Below, one piece after another: positions 55,450-64,000 of a DNA stretch of 64,000 nucleotides; position 1 is the first letter of the stretch; each line of letters opens with the position of its first letter. A model generated the notes under the pieces. That model was not told the DNA's origin, made no database searches, and worked only from the letters and a program-made list of their open reading frames with translations. Both the position numbers and the translations under genes were made by a program. The stretch spans positions 169,679 to 233,678 of the forward strand of contig JAAEAF010000400.1 in assembly GCA_011037195.1 (NCBI GenBank), in the 5' to 3' direction. Source of the DNA: Triatoma infestans. Its lineage: Eukaryota; Arthropoda; Insecta; Hemiptera; Reduviidae.

Positions 55450-57590
55450 TCGTGTTTAGGTGATTGGCATAATTTGAGTCAGTTTTTTTGTATTTGTATG
55501 ATCTGATGTGTTCGGCAAATCGTTCCCTGTCTGGCCAACGTAAATGTTCCTACAGTCCGGGCATTTTAATGCATAAACCACGCTGCTGTCATGTATGTCA
55601 GTGGTCTCAGTACGAGTGCGGGTTTTGTTGCCTAATTTATTGTTAGTTCTGAAGGCTGTCATAATGCCCAGTTCTTTAGAAAACGTCGTGAGTTTGTACG
55701 TGTGGTTTCCGATATATGTGAATGTGGCAAATTTGTCTGTTGTTTCTTTGTCATTCCTATTTCGGTGGTGTGTTTCGTTTCCGAGGAGTTTATTAACGAC
55801 ATTCGCACTGTACCATTGTTCTTGGCTATATTGTGATTGTTTGTAATTCTTGTTCGTGGTTCGCAAGTGTGAGGGTTGTACATTTAAGGCTGTTCGTCAG
55901 ATGTCTCAGTGCAGCTAGTTTGTGTTGGGTAGGTAGTTGGAGTTGTGTGGTATGACTGTATCGGTGCAGGTTGGTTTTCTGTAAATTCCGTATTCCAGTT
56001 TACTGTGGTTTCTTGTAAGGTTCTTGTAATTTTATGTTAAAGAAGTTAGGGTGTTGTTAATTTCTTTTTCGTGCGTGAATTTTATTTTGTGGTTTATGTT
56101 GTTAAGGTAATGTAACAATTTGTCTATGTCAGTGTCATTTTCCAGTATGAGGATCGAGTCGTCAACGTAACGTGCATAAAATGTTACCCCAAACTCCTCT
56201 TTAAGTTTTGGTACATAAGTCTCTTCCATGTTTCGTATGAATATTTCTGATAGGATAGCTGATTTGGGGTGGCCGATTCCCAGGCCATCGGTGGCAAGGT
56301 AGAACTTGTCGAATCTGAAGCAGTTCTGTTCCGTTGTGGTTTGTATTAAGTTTGTGTGGTTTGCGTGGATTCAACTTGTTTCATCTTCTGTTTCATTATG
56401 TCCAGTGTGTCCGTGATAGGAATGGAGGTGTTATAGGTTGGTGGTATCAAGGGATATTAAACGAGAAGTTCGTGTGAGTCTTATATTCTCTGTTAGTTGT
56501 ATTAGGTGTTATGTATCTCTTATAGTGAAGGTGTCATTCCGTATAACTTTGTCTTTTATAATTTTATCCAGGTGCTGTGTCAGTTTGTATGCTGGTGCTG
56601 TCATGTAGTTTATGACGGGTCTGATGGGGATGTTAGGTTTGTGTATTTTTGGTAGTGCGTTTAGCACAGGTGCTGTAGGATTCATACATGTGTTTCCCGG
56701 GGTGGAATGACTACTATCACTGTTTTTAATGCTGTTTTTATACGTTGTTGGAACTGTTTTGTGGGATCTTTTTTAATGTTGTGTGCATGTGTTGTTGTTT
56801 ATAAATTCTCGTGTTTTGTTTATGTAGACGTCTTGTGTCATGATTACAGAACTGTTCCCTTTATCGGCTTTTGTGACTATTAGATTACTGTCTTTAAGCT
56901 TTTTTCGTATTCTACCCGCAGTTCTTTCTTCTTGTCTGTTTGTGTTACTGTCTGTGTTTGTATGTCTTTTATTATTCCGCGGCGATGTGGCGAACTTGTT
57001 CCTGTTCGCTGTGTGGTAGCGAAGTTATCGCTAGTTCGATGTCAACGGCAAGTTCGGTGTTTTTGATGTGGTTGTGTTCTTGAGATTAGAGTTGAATCCT
57101 TTGTCTAGAAATTTTGTTTCAGTTGGTGTAAAAGTACCGTTTGTGAGATTTATAGTTTTTGGGTGGAATGTGTTGTTCGGGCGTTTTTTAGATAGCGGAT
57201 ACTGTGATTTTTGGAGGTTGTTGAGTTTTTCGTTTAGTGTTTTGTATTTACGGTCCATGCGTTTACGAAGTTTGTCATTTATTTGATCGTAGTAGTGAGT
57301 AAAGGGTATCGATTGGCGAGTTCAATGTATATGTCTTTCATTTGTCTGTTTAGTTTTCCCTTTTTTTGGTAAAGTGTGCGTATTTCGTTCTTAACCCAGA
57401 GTTTTTGTGCTTGAATAATTGTTTTTCGTGCTGCAAGTGTGTTAGTTTTATGTGGATAGTTGCGTATTTAGGTGTGATATTGTGAAGGAGACATTGTTTG
57501 TTAAAATTAATATTGGCCTTTATGTTATAGATTTTAGATGTTAAATTGTAATTACTGTTTAGGTACTTAGCCTCACTACTCTATGGCTGT
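55450..57590 (-). pseudogene. Penelope-like element 2: RT and GIY-YIG, decayed
   Basis: Longer than element 1. From 5': an N-terminal basic frame (57258-57031), LPKIHKPNIPIRPVINY (around 56640), a damaged motif A, GLGIGHPKSAILSEIF (motif B), YARYVDDSILI (motif C, 56170). After breaks the GIY-YIG frame (55866-55456) has VVYALKCPDCRNIYVGQTG, a good GIY-YIG N-terminal core. Many stops and frame changes. Over the shared part it closely resembles element 1, so both belong to one family. Confidence 0.85.
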
Positions 57591-58070
57591 TGTGGTTGGT
57601 TCCGCAGAGCTAGAAAGCATCAAAGATATTTTCTGTGATAGCCTGCTTCTTTTTGTGGTCATCGAACGTTTTCGGGCGTTCGTCCATCTTCAGATGCTAA
57701 ATTTGCACAGAGCAAATTTAGTTTATACACTGACTGGTCTTTAAATGTTTTCGTTAAATGCCTAACTAGGTCAAGAGGGGGAGGGGGATGGTACCTGATC
57801 ATACAACTCATAATTTGTTCTTTCTTGTCAGTGACATTTTACAGCTGTTCAAGGCAGACACAGTGTTATTTCACTCTGTTATAAATAAATAAATATAATA
57901 GTAAGATAGTATGGTTAATTAATTGTAAAGTGAATCTCCCTCAAACAACGTAGTTTAAGATATAGACCCCCACGTGTTGGATGTTCCCATTTTAAAGAAA
58001 AATATGCCCCTTTAAAGACCCAAACATATGTTCTTTTCCCACTCAGGTACCATCCCCCTTCCGGTTAACG
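57591..58070 (-). repeat. 5' terminal repeat of Penelope-like element 2, with inverted half
   Basis: 57597-57800 repeats the start of the terminal repeat (TTCCGCAGAGCTAGAAAGC to GATGGTACCTGATC). At about 57798 it switches to a reverse copy of the 54530-54790 segment, ending GGTACCATCCCC at 58056. The hammerhead-like core is at 57660-57697 (minus): CTGAAGA, GGACGAACGCCC, GAAAACG, GATG. Tandem and inverted partial terminal repeats are a known habit of PLEs. Confidence 0.7.
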
Positions 58071-58439
58071 GATTTTCTTCAAATTGGAATGCTAGCAATG
58101 TTTCTTTATATATTACAGGTGATAAAACTTTATATTGTATGGCGGCAGGGATGCTTTAGGGAAAAGTTAACCTACTGTTCACCCAGAACATCCAAGAAAT
58201 CACGTTTCTCTTAGTTCAGCTTTTGCGATTTTTCGTTTTTGACGTATTTTGTTCTCACACACAATTACACACATACACACACTCACACACCAAGTTGGAT
58301 CTAGGGAAATTCGTTAGAAGCTCTTTCGTGATCTAGTATAGATAGCTACTGATATATGGATATATTGAAAATGTGGCTGGGTCCGCAATGCTGGATAACA
58401 TCAGTAGTTATAATTGGGGCGTTCTAGATCCATTTTTTT
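58071..58439 (-). repeat. family R reverse fragment and spacer
   Basis: CCGGTTAACGGATTTTCTTC, a CATACACACACTCACACAC tract (58270-58288), then unassigned sequence to the satellite. Confidence 0.45.
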
Positions 58440-61400
58440 GAGCCCCAGGCACATATGAATTTACGCCCGAAGGCAGGGGTCTGGCGCGCGGCAACAAAAT
58501 TACGATGAGACCCCCATCTGATTTTTAACCAAGGAAAAAAAATATTTTTGAGCCGAGAGATGGCATGCGAGACATACGGCTACGTTTTGAAAAATCTAGC
58601 TAGAAAACAGTCTAAGGTAAAAAAAATATTTGTTAGCCGCGAGATGGGCATGCCTGATCTGCGGCTATGATTTATTATTTTTAGCTTGAAAATATAAGGT
58701 AGAAATTTGTCAGGGAAAACAATTTTTTTTGAGCCGGAAGATGGCATGCGAGACAGGCGGCTACATTTTGAAAAATCTAGCTTGAAAACAGTCTAAGGTA
58801 AAAAAAATATTTTTGAGCCGGGAGATGGGCATGCCTGACCTGCGGCTATGTTTTATAATATTTAGCTAAACACTTTATATTTTTTTGATATTTTGTTCAT
58901 GTTTACACTTATAATATTTTAGCTAAAACATTCTAAGGACTTTAACATTGTTTTTGAGCCGCGAGATGAGATACAAGACTAGGGCTAATATTTTATAAAA
59001 TTTAGCTAAACACTTTATATTTTTTGATATTTTGTTCATGTTTACACTTATAATATTTAGCTAAACATATTCTAAGGACTTTATTATCATTTTTGAGCCA
59101 TGAGATGACATACAGAACATGCGGCTAAGTTGTGTAATCTTCAGCTTGAAACATTTTAAAGACTTTAATTATGTTTTTGAGCCGGGAGATGTCATCCAAG
59201 TCGATGGCTACTATTTTATAATATTTAGCTAAGGACTTTAATATTTTTTGATATTATCATCCAATACGATGAACAAATACTTTGTTTTTTTTTATAACTT
59301 GTTAGAAACATTCTAAGGTCTTTAATAATGTTTTTGAGCCGTGAGATGACATACAGGACATGCGGCTAAGTTGTGTAAAATTTAGCTTGAAACATTCTAA
59401 GTTCTTTAATATTGTTTTTGAGCCGTCAAATGTCATCCAAGTCGCGGGCTAATATTTTATAATATTTAGCTAAAGACTTTATTTTTTGATATTTTGTTTA
59501 TGTTTAAATTAGGTTTACACTTATAATATTTTAGATAAACACATTCTAAGGACTTTAACATTGTTTTCGAGCCGTGAGATATCTTCCAAGTCGAGGGCTA
59601 ATATTTTATAATATTTACACTTATAATATTTAGCTAAACACATTCTAAGGAATTTAACATTGGTTTTGAGCCGTAAGATGGCATACAAGACTAGGGCTAA
59701 GTTTTTATAATATTTAGCTTGAAACATGTTAAGGACTTCAATAATGTTTTTGAGCCGGGAGACGTCATCCAAGTCGATGGGTACTTTTTTATAATATTTA
59801 GCTAAGGACTTTAATATTTGTTGATATTCAATTCTTTGTGCATTTTTATGGATTCTATTCATGTTTACACTTATAATATTTAGCTAAACACATTCTAAGG
59901 ACTTTATTATCATTTTTGAGCCGTGAGATGACATACACGGCGTGCGGCTAAGATGTGTAATATTTAGCTAGAAACATTCTAAGGACTTTAATAATGTTTT
60001 TGAGCCGTGAGATGTCATACGGAATATGCGGCTAATATTTTATAATATTTAGCGAAACACTTTAATATTTTTTGATATTTTGTTCATGTTTACACTTATA
60101 ATATTTAGTTAAACACATTCTAAGGACTTTAACATTGTTTTTGAGCCGTGAGATGGCAGACAAGACTAGGGCTAATATTTTATAATATTTAGCTAAGGAC
60201 TTTAATATTTTTTGATATTCAATACTTTGTGCATTTTTATGGATTCTATTCATGTTCATACTTATAATATTTAGCTAAACACATTCTAAGGACTTTATTA
60301 TCATTTTTGAGCCGTGAGATGACATACAGAACATGCGGCTAAGTTGTGTAATCTTCAGCTTGAAACATTTTAAAGACTTTAATTATGTTTTTGAGCCGGG
60401 AGATGTCATCCAAGTCGATGGCTACTATTTTATAATATTTAGCTAAGGACTTTAATATTTTTTGATATTATCATCCAATACGATGAACAAATACTTTGTT
60501 TTTTTTTATAACTTGTTAGAAACATTCTAAGGTCTTTAATAATGTTTTTGAGCCGTGAGATGACATACAGGACATGCGGCTAAGTTGTGTAAAATTTAGC
60601 TTGAAACATTCTAAGTTCTTTAATATTGTTTTTGAGCCGTCAAATGTCATCCAAGTCGCGGGCTAATATTTTATAATATTTAGCTAAAGACTTTATTTTT
60701 TTATATTTTGTTTATGTTTAAATTAGGTTTACACTTATAATATTTTAGATAAACACATTCTAAGGACTTTAACATTGTTTTCGAGCCGTGAGATATCTTC
60801 CAAGTCGAGGGCTAATATTTTATAATATTTACACTTATAATATTTAGCTAAACACATTCTAAGGAATTTAACATTGGTTTTGAGCCGTAAGATGGCATAC
60901 AAGACTAGGGCTAAGTTTTTATAATATTTAGCTTGAAACATGTTAAGGACTGTAATATTGTTTTTGAGCCATGAGATGTCATCCACCTCGAGGTCTAAGT
61001 GGTTATCATATTTATCTAAGGACTTTAATAATTTCTGATATTATCATACAATACCATGAACAAATGCTTTGTGTTTTTTAGGTACTTTTAGACTTTGATT
61101 ATTTTATGTATTGTTCTAAGGAAATTTTAAGGACTTTAATATTTTTTTTAAGGCGTGAGATGACCTCCCAGGACTAGGGCCAAATATATTATCATCCAAT
61201 ACCATGAACAAAGACATTTGTTTTTATTATGTATTGTTGGAAACATTCTACGGACTGTAATATTTTTCTTGAGCAGTGAGATGCATCCAAGACTGGGGCT
61301 ATGTTTTTATAATATATAGCTAAACATATTTTAAGCAGTTTAATATTGTTTTCTAGCCGTGAGATGTGACATCCAAGACTTGGGCTAACTTTTTATAATA

Positions 61401-62500
61401 TTTAGCTACAAACATTAAATATATTAGCATCCTATACTATGAATAAAGACTTCGTTTTTTTTATTTATAGTTAGATACAATATTTAGCTAAACACATTTT
61501 AAGGACTTTCATATTGTTTTTGAGCCGTGAGATGACATACCAGGACTAGGGCTAAGTTTTTATAATATTTAGCTAGAAACATTAAATATATTATCATACA
61601 ATACGATCAACAAATACTTGTGTTTTTTATGTTTATGTTCATATTTAAATTAAATTATGTCTACACTTATAACATTTAGCTAGAAATATTCTAAGGACCA
61701 TAATATTGCTTTTAAGCCGTGAGATGGCTTCCTAGACTAGGCGGCTAAATATATTATCATCCTATTCTATGAATAAAGACTTTGATTTTTTTTTTTTATG
61801 TATTGTTAGAAACATTCTAAGGACATTAATATTGTATTTGAGTCGTGAGATGACATTCCAGGACTAGGTCCAACTATGTTATCATACAATACGATGAACA
61901 AATACTTTGTGTTTTCTATGTTACTGTTTAAATTAAATTATGTTAAAAATTGTAAAATTTAGCTAAACACATTCTAAGGACTCTAATTTTTTTGTTGAGC
62001 CGTGAGATGCATCCAAGACTGGGGGCTATGTTTTTATAATATTTAGCTACAAACATTAAATATATTATCATCTAATACTATGAATAAAGACTTTGTTTTT
62101 TTTATGTATTGTTAGAAATATTCTAAGGAAGTGAATATTTCTGTTGTGCCGCGATATGACATACAAGACTAGGGCTAAGATTTTATAATATTTAGCTAAA
62201 GACTTTAATATTTTTTGTTATTATTATCATACAATACGATGAACAAATACTTTGTGTTTTTTTTATGTTCATGTTTAAATTAAATTATGTTTACACTTAT
62301 AATATTTAGCTACAAACATTAAATATATTATCATCCTATACTATGAATAAAGACTTTATGTATTATTAGAAACATTCTAAGGACTTTAATATTTTTGTTG
62401 AGCCGGTAGATGGTGACATACAGGACATGCGGGTAAGTTGGCTAGAAACATTAAATATATTATCATCCAATACTATGAACATGTATTGTTTCACATTTTT
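58440..62500 (+). repeat. satellite array of roughly 84-bp divergent units
   Basis: Each unit reads, with variation, GAGCCGTGAGATGACATAC, AGGAC..GCGGCTAA, TTTTATAATATTTAGCTAAA, CACATTCTAAGGACTTTAAT, then TTGTTTTT. Some units carry an extra TATTATCATCCAATACGATG plus AACAAATACTTTG block. In nearly every unit AGCC(G) at the start and (C)GGCT about 25 bases on are complementary. The first units (58440-58860) form a distinct, G-richer subtype. 59083-59740 and 60289-60951 are nearly identical, a recent duplication with a period of about 1.2 kb. Confidence 0.88.
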
Positions 62501-62770
62501 AAGTTTAGTACTACTATGTTTTATGTATTGTTTCATTTTTTTTCATGTTGTAATACGTGTGTGTATTCTGTATTTTTTACTTTTTTAAGTTTAGTACTAC
62601 TATGTTTTATGTATTGTTTCATTTTTTTTGTGTATTAATACGAGTATACTATGTTTTTTCATGTTTTAATACTTGTGTTTTTTGTAATTTTACTTTTATT
62701 TTTAGTACTAGTTTGTGTTAAAACTGGTATGTTTAATACTTGTGTTTTTTGTATTTTTACTTTTTACATG
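62041..62770 (+). repeat. left arm of a long inverted repeat at the satellite end
   Basis: Nearly identical in reverse complement to 63378-64000: the GTGCCGCGATATGACATAC unit, the TCATCCTATACTATGAATAA block, the GAGCCGGTAGATGG.GACATA unit, then GTATTGTTTCATTTTTTTTC and TTTTTAAGTTTAGTACTAC. The right arm continues beyond the window. Confidence 0.88.
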
Positions 62771-63195
62771 TAGCAAGGCAGTTAACCCAGGACCAAACTT
62801 TGTAGCATCGTAAGTGTGAACAGTAGTACGTTGACATGTCCAAATTAATCCTTTAGGAGTGCTTGGCTTGAGCAAATTGCAACAATTGGCTTTGGAATGT
62901 CTTGTAACACATGAAGTGATACCTCCACGAATACCGGATTCAATCATAAGATGTTTATCATAATCGGTCAATAGTTCCAATTTTACTTGTGTATATTTCA
63001 AACAGGCGTCAAATACCAACCCAGGCGTTGTGAATTACCAACTTGGATCAATGCTGTAAATAGATTCACACACATTTCTAAAGTGTTCAACTATGTCGCT
63101 TAAAAGAATTATGTCTGTTGTTAAATACAATTCTGTGTAATCTCTAAGTGTTTGTATATTGAAAGCGGTCCAGACTTGAAACTTCATATCATATA
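62770..63195 (-). pseudogene. second Polinton/adintovirus PolB fragment, in the spacer of the inverted repeat
   Basis: Minus strand from about 63190: WTAFNIQTLRDYTELYL, DIILLSDIVEHFRNVC, then an in-frame TAA at 63035-63037, then PGLVFDACLKYTQVKLELL, TDYDKHLMIESGIRGGI and RHSKAN. These are consecutive central blocks of Polinton-type protein-primed DNA polymerase. After RHSKAN the reading no longer resembles PolB. About 110 recognisable codons of a protein near 1000 residues long. It lies between the arms of a long inverted repeat and is unconnected to the locus at 15284-22202. Confidence 0.85.
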
Positions 63196-63197
63196 AA

Positions 63198-63372
63198 CTA
63201 AATATACAAAGATCTACAACTTATGTTTAAAACATTACTTTGTGAAAATTCCTTTTAACGCCACTTTTAGCGGAGGGTTGGGTTGGGTTCAGCTTCTCTA
63301 AGTATCCTAGGCACTTGCCCATGTAAAAACAAAAAAAAATAAGTTGTAGATCTTTGTATATTTAGTTATACA
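63198..63372. repeat. small palindrome with family R-like centre
   Basis: TAAACTAAATATACAAAGATC followed by TACAACTTAT is mirrored by ATAAGTTGTAGATCTTTGTA then TATTTAGTTA at 63340-63369. The centre (AAAACATTACTTTGTGAAAA, TTTTAACGCCACTTTTAGCGG) resembles the family R module. Confidence 0.65.
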
Positions 63373-63377
63373 AACAT

Positions 63378-64000
63378 AAAAGTAAAATTACAAAAAACAC
63401 AAGTATTAAAACATGAAAAAAAAATGAAACAATACATAAAACATAGTAGTACTAAACTTAAAAAAGTAAAAATACAGAATACACACACGTATTAAAACAT
63501 GAAAAAACATAGTATACTAGTATTAATACGCATAAAAAAGTGAAACAATACATAAAAATACATGTTCATAGTATTGGATGATAATATATTTAATGTTTCT
63601 AGCTAACTTACCCGCATGTCCTGTATGTCACCTACCGGCTCAACAAAAATATTTAAGTCCTTAGAATGTTTCTAACAATACATAAAGTCTTTATTAATAG
63701 TATAGGATGATAATATATTTAATGTTTGTAGCTAAATATTATAACTGTAAACATAATTTAATTTAAACATGAACATAAAAAAAAAACACAAATTATTTGT
63801 TCATCGTATTGTATGATAATATCAAAAAAATATTAAAGTCTTTAGCTAAATATTATAAAATCTTAGCCCTAGTCTTGTATGTCATATCGCGGCTCAACAG
63901 AAATATTCACATCCTTAGAATGTTTCTAACAATACATAAAAAAACAAAGTCTTTATTCATAGTATTGAATGATAATATATTTAATGTTTGTAGCTAAATA
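63378..64000 (-). repeat. right arm of the long inverted repeat, running out of the window
   Basis: Reverse complement of 62041-62770. Satellite units here are in minus orientation (TGTCATATCGCGGCTCAAC at 63878). The window ends inside it. Confidence 0.88.

Noticed and set aside
59521..59862. 113-codon minus-strand frame, repeated in part at 60735-60986
   Set aside because: Its repeats are satellite units; the frame stays open because unit length happens to be near a multiple of three.
58440..64000. CRISPR-like array
   Set aside because: Units are long and divergent, without constant repeats and unique spacers, in a eukaryotic setting.

Overview
The window reads as AT-rich nuclear DNA of an arthropod, most likely an insect. 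It has a tRNA-derived SINE, mariner, hAT and P-type DNA transposons, several non-LTR retrotransposons, Penelope-like elements (PLEs) and a Polinton/adintovirus locus. Bacterial gene density and operons are absent. I found no convincing single-copy host gene; nearly everything recognisable is a mobile element or its remains. Species cannot be named from this.

Layout. 1-9700: a decayed mariner, three non-LTR or PLE fragments, two SINEs and copies of an interspersed repeat I call family R. 9730-13350: a large palindrome and a second site, both with hammerhead-ribozyme-like cores, plus a strong 24-bp hairpin. 14820-22202: an endogenous Polinton/adintovirus. Its minus-strand virion cluster (PLA2/pX-like, protease, penton, a 50-residue ORF, major capsid, a PolB scrap) diverges from a plus-strand cluster (packaging ATPase, DUF8207-like protein, small unknown protein, integrase) across a 66-bp promoter gap. 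Penton, PLA2/pX and ATPase frames are intact and the protease frame is open but short of its N terminus; the major capsid gene, integrase and PolB are broken, so it is a decaying provirus-like element. 22203-30900: mostly family R, SINEs and PLE terminal repeats. 31140-41340: a non-LTR RT remnant, a THAP/P-element transposase remnant, a hAT element with intact target duplication, an unclassified TIR element and a 5'-truncated non-LTR element. 41500-43735 and 53815-58070: two PLEs with RT and GIY-YIG remnants on the minus strand, with terminal repeats holding the hammerhead-like motif in the same sense. 46234-49985: a nearly full-length but broken two-ORF non-LTR element ending in (ATT)n. 58440-64000: a satellite of roughly 84-bp units with a conserved hairpin and a 1.2-kb higher-order duplication. 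It ends in a long inverted repeat whose spacer holds a second Polinton-type PolB fragment.

Together: the Polinton genes would supply a capsid (MCP plus penton), maturation (adenain-like protease), entry or core functions (PLA2/pX), genome packaging (ATPase) and integration (INT). The replication polymerase is nearly lost here. Small hammerhead-like motifs recur in at least four otherwise unrelated sequence contexts and are the most unusual RNA-level signal in the window.
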